A DNA stretch of 8,842 nucleotides from Candidatus Pacearchaeota archaeon (GTDB taxonomy: Archaea > Nanobdellota > Nanobdellia > Pacearchaeales > GW2011-AR1), in the NCBI GenBank assembly GCA_002689985.1, contig NZDC01000004.1, positions 1-8,842 on the forward strand. The letters run 5' to 3'. A program made the position numbers and the translations under genes. Under the pieces are notes generated by a model. That model saw nothing but the letters and a program-made list of their open reading frames with translations. It did not search any database and was not told the origin of the DNA. Below, in pieces: positions 1-6,293 of the stretch. How positions within the stretch are numbered: the first letter of the stretch is position 1; every line of letters begins with the position of its first letter.

Positions 1-711
1 AGAAACCTTTTTTATTGTTTTGACAGGAGCATTTGATTTAGGAAATTTTGGAGATTGTAAAATTGGTTTTGAAGTTCTTGTTTGATTTCCTATTTTATTT
101 GCTATAGGGTTTATCATTTTTCCAAAAGAATTTTGCATCATTCCCATTTCTTTTCTTATACTTCCTAAATCCTTTCCATAAGATCCCACTTTTTCAAGTA
201 TAGTAATTTGTAATTTGTCAATTGTTGTTTCCATTCTTTTTAACCTTTCAGAGATATTATCTATTTTTGTTTGTGCAAGAGTCTTGAATTCATTCATATT
301 TTCTAATTGTTTTTGTATATTTTGTATTTTTTCTGAATATACTTGTTCTGCTATTTCAATTACATTATCTGTATTAGTTGTTCCGGGTGAAGAATAATCA
401 TCATAAGCACCTTGTTGGTAGTTTTCTGGTTGAGCATATTCTTGTTGAGGAGTATATGCTTCTTGTTCACCCATTTCCTGAGTTTGTGGAACATAAGGGC
501 TAGGAGCTTGAGATGCAGCAGCCCCTCCTTCCATAATTGATTGTTGCATACCTGGTTGTTCTGTTCCAGAAACAGCATTTTTTATTTCTGATTGACTAAT
601 AGCATCATTTATTTCTTTTGGAGAAATTCCTTGCTGTTGTAAATTATTTACTATCTCTTCATTAGATCTTCCTTGACCCTTCATTTGTGTGACTTGTTCT
701 AAAACACCCAT
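1..711 (-). CDS. Partial coiled-coil protein with N-terminal helical domain (3' end beyond left edge)
   Basis: The frame is open from an ATG at 711-709 to the left edge, giving 237 residues and no stop. Residues 1-48 look like a small helical module with alternating Gly and hydrophobic positions (MKGQGRSNEEI, then QQQGISPKEINDAI), loosely like UBA/CUE-type three-helix folds. Residues 50-112 are a Gln, Pro, Tyr and Glu-rich linker, probably disordered. Residues 114-200 form a long amphipathic coiled coil without any membrane segment. From about 200 the sequence turns basic and proline-containing (KSNAPVKTIKK). The start lies one base after the stop of the upstream gene at 713, so the two are almost certainly co-transcribed and translationally coupled. 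I do not recognise a named family. Lying divergent to a pilus motor ATPase, it may be a cytosolic accessory of that motor, which is inference. The missing C-terminus could change this view. Confidence 0.8.
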   Translation of the reverse strand, partial: MGVLEQVTQMKGQGRSNEEIVNNLQQQGISPKEINDAISQSEIKNAVSGTEQPGMQQSIMEGGAAASQAPSPYVPQTQEMGEQEAYTPQQEYAQPENYQQGAYDDYSSPGTTNTDNVIEIAEQVYSEKIQNIQKQLENMNEFKTLAQTKIDNISERLKRMETTIDKLQITILEKVGSYGKDLGSIRKEMGMMQNSFGKMINPIANKIGNQTRTSKPILQSPKFPKSNAPVKTIKKVS

Positions 712-712
712 T

Positions 713-1063
713 TTAATTATTTTTTAATTTTTTCAAATCCTTTTTTCTTACAAATTCTAAAGGTTGAAACATTTTTGCTTGTTTTGATAAAATTTCTAAA
801 TCTTCTTTTCTAGCAAATTTTGAAAATTCACCTGATGCTGTTTCTAAAAAAGATATTGTTCTTTCTACACTTTGCTTAATAATTTCAATATTCTTTTTTA
901 TTCCTAAAATATCTTGATTATTCTTTTCTTTAATTTCTATAAGATTTTTCCCTACTAAAAGAAGTCTATCTTTTAAGATTCTTTGTTTTTCTTCTAAATC
1001 TCTTATTTTAATATTTGTATTTCTGAAATCTTGTTCAGCATAATTTATTTGTTCTTCAGCCAT
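713..1063 (-). CDS. Small coiled-coil protein with duplicated C-terminal F-x-R-K-x-D-L motif
   Basis: A 116-residue cytosolic protein with no signal peptide or membrane helix. Residues 5-75 are charged, heptad-like and strongly predicted by eye to be coiled coil. The C-terminus carries two related segments: FARKEDLEIL at 83-92 and FVRKKDLKKL at 104-113. They are separated by a short hydrophobic stretch containing MFQPLE. The ATG at 1063 is supported by a TATA-like box centred exactly 26 bp upstream, as expected for a leaderless archaeal mRNA; there is no Shine-Dalgarno sequence. It is the first gene of a two-gene minus-strand unit and is divergent from the motor ATPase. Size, coiled coil and context recall the archaellum proteins ArlC/D/E, but I see no signature that proves homology, so the function is unassigned. 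Confidence 0.8.
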   Translation of the reverse strand: MAEEQINYAEQDFRNTNIKIRDLEEKQRILKDRLLLVGKNLIEIKEKNNQDILGIKKNIEIIKQSVERTISFLETASGEFSKFARKEDLEILSKQAKMFQPLEFVRKKDLKKLKNN

Positions 1064-1084
1064 ATAATAATTAAATAAAAGAGG

Positions 1085-1093
1085 TTTAAATTT
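1085..1093 (-). promoter_or_regulatory. TATA-like box for the minus-strand coiled-coil operon
   Basis: The minus strand reads AAATTTAAA here, centred at 1089, which is 26 bp before the first base of the ATG at 1063. That is the archaeal TATA distance if transcription starts at the start codon (leaderless). No Shine-Dalgarno sequence lies in between. Confidence 0.5.
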
Positions 1094-1114
1094 CTTGCTA
1101 TTTCTTATACAAAA

Positions 1115-1123
1115 TATTTTAAA
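1115..1123 (+). promoter_or_regulatory. TATA-like box for the motor ATPase gene
   Basis: The sequence TATTTTAAA is centred at 1119, 26 bp upstream of the ATG at 1145. A pyrimidine-rich stretch without a Shine-Dalgarno sequence follows, so a leaderless transcript is likely. It mirrors the minus-strand box 30 bp away. Confidence 0.5.
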
Positions 1124-1144
1124 CTACTTCTTCTTTTCTTAAAT

Positions 1145-3433
1145 ATGCAATTCAAAGAGGGAACACCATTGTATTCTCATGAGGTCAAAAGAGAAGGAGG
1201 AGAAGAGGTTCTTTATATTAATTATCTGGGAGCATCATATGTACCAAGTCTTTCTGATTCTCCAGAAGTTATGGGAAAAACAGTTGATGCTTTAATTGGA
1301 AATCCAAATGTTTCTAGAATAGTTTTTGTTCAACAGAAAAATTATAATTATGATTTTAAGGAAACATCTTTACTTTTAGAAATAGCTCAACTTTATATTT
1401 ATTTTATTAAACAAGAAAAGATTTTATCACAAGAAAAACTAATTACAAGTAATCAACAATTTTTCTCTCAAAGATATAATGACCTTTTTTCATTTCTTTT
1501 TTCATTAAAACAAGATCCTATTGCAGCATATCATGAATTAAAAAGAATTATTATTGAAGCTAAAATTCTTTTAGAAAAAATAGATACCTCTTCTAAAACA
1601 GACCAAGCAAATTATATTCATTTTATTGGAAAGATTTTCAATTTATTCGAAAATACAAAATTTATGCAAGAAATTCTTCCTTATTTAGAAAATTATCAAA
1701 AAGGAAATAGAGAGATTTACCAGAAAATTTTCAAACCAGATGTAATTCCTAATTTTACTTTTACAAGACTTGTATCAGACTTACCAGAAGATGCAGAAAT
1801 AATTGATCAATATAAAATAACTCATGAAACTTATGATGAATCTCTTGTTACTATCTTAAAAAAGAAAGATGAATCAAAGTTAATATATCACTTAATTCCT
1901 CCAGAAAATGCTTTAAGTGAAGATCATAATATGCTACTTAATTTAGCAAGAGGAGTTTTAATTGAACATCAACCAAAAGCAGAGGAATTTATTGATACTG
2001 AAAGAACAAGACATGTTTTTTTTAATATTTCTAAAGATTTATTGCAAGATTTATCTCAAACTAAGGGAATAAAATTAAATTATTCTGATTTAAATAAATT
2101 AGCTATAATTCTTGTAAGACATACAATTGGTTTTGGATTGCTTGAGGTTTTACTTCAAGATAAAAAACTTCAAGATATTGTCTTAAATGCACCAATTCCC
2201 TTAACAAATATTTTTTTAAGACACCAGGATCATGATGAATGCTCAACAAATATTCTTCCAAGTCAAGAAGATGTTGATTCTTGGGCAGCTAAATTTAGAA
2301 TGATTTCTGGAAGACCCTTAGATGAAGCAAATCCCATCTTAGATACTCAATTAGGTATTGGAAAAATAAATGCAAGAATTGCAATAATTCAAAGACCGCT
2401 ATCTCCAGATGGTTTAGCTTATGCAATAAGACGTCATAGAGAAGAACCTTGGACATTGCCTCTTTTTATTAAAAATAAAATGATAAATCCAATAGCGGCA
2501 GGAGTATTTAGTTTTTTAATTGACGGATCACGTACTCTTCTTGTTGCAGGAACTAGAAGTTCTGGTAAAACCTCCTTACTTGGAAGTTTAATGCTTGAAA
2601 TAATCCCTCGATACAGAATTATTGTTTTAGAAGATACTTTGGAATTACCTGTTGAAGCATTAAGGAAATTAAAATATGATATTTTAAGAATGAAAGTTAG
2701 ATCTGCTTTATTAAAAACAACTAATGAAATTGGGGCTGATGAAGGAATAAGAACTAGTTTAAGATTAGGAGATAGTTCATTAATTGTTGGAGAAATTAGA
2801 AGTTTGGAGGCAAAAAGTTTGTATGAAGCAATGAGGGTAGGAGCTTTAGCAAATGTTGTTGCAGGAACAATACATGGAGCAAGCCCTTATGGAGTATATG
2901 ATAGGGTTGTAAATGATTTAGAAGTTCCATCTACTAGTTTTAAAGCAACAGATATAATTGCAGTTACAAATCCAATAAAATCTCCTGATGGTTTACATTC
3001 TTGGAGAAGACTTTTACAAATTACAGAAGTTAGAAAGCATTGGAAAAATGATCCTCAAGAAGAAAAAGGATTTATTGATTTATTAAAATATAATGTAAAA
3101 AAAGATGAATTAGAACCTAGTGAGGACTTAATTAATGGAGATAGTATTATTATTAAAGATATAGCATCAAATGTAAAAGGTTGGGCAGGAAATTGGGATG
3201 CAGTTTATGATAATATTTTATTAAGAGCGAAAATAAAAAAGGAAATTGTTGATATATCAAAAAAAACAGGAAATGAAAACATTTTAGAATCAGGATTTAA
3301 TGTTTTATCCAATGATTCTTTTCATAAAATTTCAGATCAAATAAGGCAAGAAATTGGATTACCTTTAGGAGAAAGAGTTTTTCCAGAATGGCAGAAATGG
3401 TTAAATAATCAAATCAAGAAAAGAAAAATATAA
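1145..3433 (+). CDS. Type II/IV secretion-type ATPase (archaellum/pilus motor, TadA/ArlI-like)
   Basis: This 762-residue protein is a hexameric ATPase of the VirB11/TadA/ArlI superfamily, which drives assembly of type IV pilus-like filaments at the cytoplasmic face of the membrane. Visible motifs are the Walker A loop GTRSSGKTS (469-477, K475), the Asp box IIVLEDTLEL (492-501), the Walker B SSLIVGEIRS (544-553, E550) and the His box AGTIHGAS (573-580, H577). About residues 310-440 are the family N-domain preceding the RecA core. Residues 1-300 form a long, mostly helical N-terminal extension, and 640-762 a C-terminal tail, so it is clearly longer than typical ArlI or TadA proteins (about 450-550). 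The ATG start is supported by a TATA-like box 26 bp upstream. The likely partner is the T2SSF protein at 4031. Which filament it serves (archaellum, pilus or another surface fibre) cannot be told from this gene alone. Confidence 0.93.
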   Translation: MQFKEGTPLYSHEVKREGGEEVLYINYLGASYVPSLSDSPEVMGKTVDALIGNPNVSRIVFVQQKNYNYDFKETSLLLEIAQLYIYFIKQEKILSQEKLITSNQQFFSQRYNDLFSFLFSLKQDPIAAYHELKRIIIEAKILLEKIDTSSKTDQANYIHFIGKIFNLFENTKFMQEILPYLENYQKGNREIYQKIFKPDVIPNFTFTRLVSDLPEDAEIIDQYKITHETYDESLVTILKKKDESKLIYHLIPPENALSEDHNMLLNLARGVLIEHQPKAEEFIDTERTRHVFFNISKDLLQDLSQTKGIKLNYSDLNKLAIILVRHTIGFGLLEVLLQDKKLQDIVLNAPIPLTNIFLRHQDHDECSTNILPSQEDVDSWAAKFRMISGRPLDEANPILDTQLGIGKINARIAIIQRPLSPDGLAYAIRRHREEPWTLPLFIKNKMINPIAAGVFSFLIDGSRTLLVAGTRSSGKTSLLGSLMLEIIPRYRIIVLEDTLELPVEALRKLKYDILRMKVRSALLKTTNEIGADEGIRTSLRLGDSSLIVGEIRSLEAKSLYEAMRVGALANVVAGTIHGASPYGVYDRVVNDLEVPSTSFKATDIIAVTNPIKSPDGLHSWRRLLQITEVRKHWKNDPQEEKGFIDLLKYNVKKDELEPSEDLINGDSIIIKDIASNVKGWAGNWDAVYDNILLRAKIKKEIVDISKKTGNENILESGFNVLSNDSFHKISDQIRQEIGLPLGERVFPEWQKWLNNQIKKRKI

Positions 3434-3442
3434 TTTTATAAA
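3434..3442 (+). promoter_or_regulatory. TATA-like box for the TPR-membrane protein gene
   Basis: TTTTATAAA starts just after the stop codon of the ATPase gene and is centred at 3438, 26 bp before the ATG at 3464. This suggests the gene has its own leaderless transcript despite the short 30-bp gap to the upstream gene. Confidence 0.5.
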
Positions 3443-3463
3443 GAATATATTATTTAATGAAGT

Positions 3464-3850
3464 ATGAGTAAGGAATATGGTGAGAATCAAGAATATTTTG
3501 AACGAGGGGATCATTTTACAGATGAAGGAAATTATTCAAAAGCAATAGAAAATTATACAAAATCTCTTTCTAATGATTCTTTATCAGCAATTCAAAAGGA
3601 AGGATTAAATAGGAAGATTCAAAAATTAAACGATTTATCTCATATTAATACTAAAACTGTAGAAAGTAGAGCTTCTTTAGCAATTTTAGCAATTGGAAGT
3701 TTTATTGTAGCTTTATTCTTTTTTTCAGTTAATATTACTGGAAACGCTATTGGAAATTTAGCATATAATACTTCTAATTGGATTGGATTAATCTTATTTG
3801 TTTTAGGTTTAGTTCTTGCTTTTTTTTATTTTAAAAAAAGAAATACCTAA
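3464..3850 (+). CDS. Small TPR protein with two-helix membrane hairpin
   Basis: A 128-residue protein of unknown function. Residues 8-38 match one tetratricopeptide repeat well (ERGDHFTDEGNYSKAIENY, with Gly15, Tyr24, Ala27 and Tyr31 in consensus places). A charged helical region follows to about 68. Two membrane helices lie at about 70-88 and 106-123, joined by a loop with ITGNAIGNL. The loop also holds two N-glycosylation sequons, N90-I-T and N102-T-S. The C-terminus is KKRNT. By the positive-inside rule both ends are cytoplasmic, with the TPR inside and the loop outside. A TATA-like box 26 bp upstream supports the ATG. It sits between the motor ATPase and the platform protein, so a link with filament assembly is possible but unproven. 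The reading frame ends just after a run of seven A, beside a UVR-motif stretch in another frame; see the separate entry. Confidence 0.8.
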   Translation: MSKEYGENQEYFERGDHFTDEGNYSKAIENYTKSLSNDSLSAIQKEGLNRKIQKLNDLSHINTKTVESRASLAILAIGSFIVALFFFSVNITGNAIGNLAYNTSNWIGLILFVLGLVLAFFYFKKRNT

Positions 3851-3965
3851 TCTTTTAATTGAAATTGAAGCGGATATGAAAAAATCAGCAGAAAATTTAG
3901 ATTTTGAAAAAGCTCTTTTATTAAGAGATAAGATAAAAGCTCTTAAGAAAAGAATAGAAAAATAA
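3840..3965 (+). pseudogene. UVR-motif fragment resembling the C-terminus of UvrB (no proper start)
   Basis: In the frame starting at 3840 and ending at the TAA at 3963-3965, the translation runs EIPNLLIEIEAD, then MKKSAENLDFEKALLLRDK, then IKALKKRIEK. This is a very good match to the UVR motif, the helical hairpin at the end of UvrB that also occurs in UvrC, McsA and ClpC (pattern M-x-x-x-A-x-x-L-D-F-E-x-A-x-x-x-R-D-x-I). Upstream the same frame is closed by TAG codons at 3804 and 3810. The only in-frame ATG (3876) would give 29 residues and lose the linker. Possible readings are a remnant of a uvrB 3' end, a C-terminal extension of the preceding TPR-membrane gene lost by a one-base change in the A run at 3833-3839, or a frameshift product. 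Removing one A would give a 166-residue TPR-membrane-UVR protein. The motif itself is clear; its status is not. Confidence 0.55.
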
Positions 3966-3980
3966 ACTTTCTCCAAACAT

Positions 3981-3988
3981 TTATTAAT
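3981..3988 (+). promoter_or_regulatory. Possible TATA-like box for the T2SSF gene
   Basis: TTATTAAT centred near 3984 would place a start site near 4010, giving a leader of about 20 nt that contains the GAGG at 4019-4022. An alternative AT-only element, TTAATATTA at 4001-4009, is centred at 4005, exactly 26 bp before the ATG, and would make the mRNA leaderless. The sequence alone does not decide between them. Confidence 0.3.
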
Positions 3989-4018
3989 TAATTTTTATTC
4001 TTAATATTATTATAAAAA

Positions 4019-4022
4019 GAGG
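4019..4022 (+). promoter_or_regulatory. Shine-Dalgarno-like GAGG before the T2SSF gene
   Basis: GAGG followed by GT and a run of A lies 8 nt before the ATG at 4031. It is the only convincing ribosome-binding site seen upstream of a gene in the window; the other genes appear leaderless or lack one. Confidence 0.4.
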
Positions 4023-4030
4023 GTAAAAAA

Positions 4031-6190
4031 ATGGAAGATAAACCAAGCGTAGATGATGTTCTAAGAAAGTATGGTTCTAAAATTGAAGGACAAATTAAAA
4101 CATTTAATGAAAATTCTAATTATAGTAGAGAATATGTTAAATTTAAAGAAGAAATGGCCCCTAAACTTACAAAATATGAGAAGTGGGCTAAAAGTTTAGG
4201 AAATATAATAAAGTTAAAAATAGCTCCAAAAGACGAAGAAAGAATTAAAAAACAACTTGAAACAGCGCATGTTGATATAGAACCATCACAAGCATTGGGT
4301 TTAAGTATTATGGCTTTTGTAAGTGTATTTATTCTTGGATTATTAATTTCTATTGCAATAGCTTTAATTAATGGAAGTATTACAGCTTTCCCATTTTTGT
4401 TTTTCTTTTTAATAATTGTTTTATCTGCATTTTTATTTTATTTTGTAAATGCTTATCCTAAAAGACTTGCAAATAGTTGGAGACTTAAAGCTTCTTCACA
4501 AATGGTTCCTGCAATTTTATATATTGTAGTTTATATGAGGCATACTCCCAATCTAGAAAAAGCAATTGCTTTTGCATCAAATCATTTACAATATCCTCTT
4601 TCACTAGATTTTAAGAAAGTATTTTATGACGTTGAAATAGGAAAGTTTTCAACAATTAAAGAAAGTCTTGATAATTATCTTAAAACATGGAGAGATTATT
4701 CGATAGAATTTATTGAAGCTTTTCATTTAATTCAAAGTAGTTTGTTTGAACCAGATGAAGCTAGAAGAGTATCAACTTTAGAAAAAACATTACAAGTTGT
4801 TCTTGATGGAGTTTATAATAAAATGTTAAAGTTTACTCATAATGTAAGAAGTCCTTTAACTAATGTTTATATGCTCGGAGTTGTTTTACCAACATTGGGC
4901 TTAGCACTTTTACCTCTGGCTTCTGCAATGATTGGAGATTTTTTAAAGTGGAATCATATCTTTATTTTGTTTAATTTAATTGTTCCTTTTTTTGTATTTT
5001 ATCTTACAGATAAAATTATGACATTAAGACCTGGAGGCTATGGAGAATCAGAATTACTTGAAAAAAATCCTCTTTATCCCAAATATAAATCTAAAAAACC
5101 TTATACTAAGGCATTCTTGATATTTTTACCTTTTTTTATACTTGGTTTATTACCTTTGATTTTTCAATATACTCCAATTCCCGAATTATTCGGATTGCAA
5201 AAGGATTATTCTTTTTCTCAATTAGGACTCGGAATTTTTGGAGAAGAAAAAATATTTGATTTTAAACAACTTGGAAATGGATTTGTTGGACCTTTTGGAA
5301 TTGGTGCCTTGATTTTAAGTATGTTTATTCCATTAGGATTAGCTTTATCTTTTTCAATGGCATTTAAAGAAAAAACAAAAGATTTAATTAAAGAAAGAGA
5401 AAAAACAAGGCAACTTGAAAAAGAATTTAATAATTCTTTATTTCAACTTGGTAATCGTATTGGAAATGGTATGCCTCCTGAACTTGTTTTTGGAAGAGTT
5501 GCAGAATCTTCTAGAGGATTAATGACAGAGGATTTTTTTAAATTAGTTAATTATAATATAAGACAAATTGGTATGAGTGTTGAAAGAGCTATTTTTGATC
5601 CAAAAAGAGGAGCAATTATTTATTTTCCTTCTGACTTGATTGCAACAAGTATGAAAGTTTTAATTGAATCAAGTAAAAAAGGATTAAAAATTGCTGCAAT
5701 AAGTCTTATGAGTATTTCAGAATATGTAAAAAACATTCAGAAAATTACAGATAGGCTTAGAGATATGCTTGCAGAGATTGTTTCTGACATGAAAAGCAAT
5801 ATGACTTTTCTTGCACCTTTACTTTCGGGAATTGTTATAGGGCTCGCTGCAATGATTACATCTATTCTAAATAAGTTAAATTTTGCTGAATTAGGTGGAG
5901 CTGAAACAGCTGGAATTGGAAATTTAGGAACCATTTTACAAATATTTGATTTAACAAAAATGATCCCTCCTTATTATTTACAAATTGCAATTGGAATTTA
6001 TATTATTCAGATAATTTTTATTTTAACAGGAACTTTAGTTATGATAGATTCTGGTGAAGATAGATTAGAAAAGACAAGTAAAACCGGAAGAAATCTTAAA
6101 AGAGGTATGCTTCTTTATTTTATCACTGCTCTTTTAGCAACAATAGTTTTGTTTGTATTGAGTTCTGTTGTTTTAGGTAATTTGGTTTAA
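4031..6190 (+). CDS. Type II secretion F-domain membrane platform protein (TadC/ArlJ-like), duplicated
   Basis: This 719-residue polytopic membrane protein is the platform on which the motor ATPase acts to insert pilin subunits into a growing filament. About nine membrane helices are visible, near 91-113, 119-140, 278-303, 308-328, 360-380, 420-444, 592-612, 648-672 and 692-716. Two cytosolic helical T2SSF modules occur: about 155-275 (with KFSTIKESLDNYLKTW and EPDEARRVSTLEK) and about 460-590 (with FQLGNRIGNGMPPELVFGRV and SLMSISEYVKNIQ). Each is followed by a hydrophobic pair of helices. The duplicated layout is typical of archaeal TadC/ArlJ-type proteins, though this one is longer than common ArlJ (about 550). 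The first 88 residues are a charged cytosolic extension. The ATG is preceded by GAGG at 8 nt. The ATPase gene at 1145 is the expected partner, although a TPR-membrane gene and a UVR fragment lie between them. Confidence 0.92.
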   Translation: MEDKPSVDDVLRKYGSKIEGQIKTFNENSNYSREYVKFKEEMAPKLTKYEKWAKSLGNIIKLKIAPKDEERIKKQLETAHVDIEPSQALGLSIMAFVSVFILGLLISIAIALINGSITAFPFLFFFLIIVLSAFLFYFVNAYPKRLANSWRLKASSQMVPAILYIVVYMRHTPNLEKAIAFASNHLQYPLSLDFKKVFYDVEIGKFSTIKESLDNYLKTWRDYSIEFIEAFHLIQSSLFEPDEARRVSTLEKTLQVVLDGVYNKMLKFTHNVRSPLTNVYMLGVVLPTLGLALLPLASAMIGDFLKWNHIFILFNLIVPFFVFYLTDKIMTLRPGGYGESELLEKNPLYPKYKSKKPYTKAFLIFLPFFILGLLPLIFQYTPIPELFGLQKDYSFSQLGLGIFGEEKIFDFKQLGNGFVGPFGIGALILSMFIPLGLALSFSMAFKEKTKDLIKEREKTRQLEKEFNNSLFQLGNRIGNGMPPELVFGRVAESSRGLMTEDFFKLVNYNIRQIGMSVERAIFDPKRGAIIYFPSDLIATSMKVLIESSKKGLKIAAISLMSISEYVKNIQKITDRLRDMLAEIVSDMKSNMTFLAPLLSGIVIGLAAMITSILNKLNFAELGGAETAGIGNLGTILQIFDLTKMIPPYYLQIAIGIYIIQIIFILTGTLVMIDSGEDRLEKTSKTGRNLKRGMLLYFITALLATIVLFVLSSVVLGNLV

Positions 6191-6293
6191 TTTATTTAGA
6201 TAATAGCAATTATGGCCAAATAGATACAAAATACTTATAAATGTAAAATATATTTTATTTGTAGATTAGTTATAATTTTAAAATTAAGACAAA
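6191..6293 (+). other. Intergenic promoter region before the glycosyltransferase
   Basis: This 103-bp AT-rich gap contains TTATAAAT at 6235-6242 (a good archaeal TATA candidate, implying a start near 6264 and a leader of about 30 nt) and a perfect 14-bp palindrome TAAAATATATTTTA at 6244-6257. No Shine-Dalgarno sequence precedes the ATG at 6294. No RNA gene is apparent. Confidence 0.4.

Noticed and set aside
215..397. Plus-strand 60-residue open frame at the left end
   Set aside because: It lies antisense within the well-supported minus-strand coiled-coil gene (1-711) and has only a Phe/Cys/Ser-rich composition typical of a shadow frame.
360..578. Minus-strand 72-residue open frame
   Set aside because: It is a shifted-frame shadow of the Gln/Pro-rich linker of the partial gene at 1-711, which has a better start and runs continuously through the region.
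3876..3965. Stand-alone 29-residue UVR protein starting at ATG 3876
   Set aside because: The start would cut off the conserved linker visible just upstream, no TATA-like box is centred 26 bp before it, and no Shine-Dalgarno sequence is present.
5737..5934. Minus-strand 65-residue open frame
   Set aside because: It is antisense to the second T2SSF module region of the platform protein, with no domain and no promoter-like box.
6212..6223. Mini-ORF M-A-K before the glycosyltransferase
   Set aside because: Three codons without a ribosome-binding site; the putative transcript start near 6264 would leave it out.
6271..6283. TATAATTTTAAAA as TATA box of the glycosyltransferase
   Set aside because: It is too close to the ATG at 6294; a start 26 bp downstream would fall inside the coding region.
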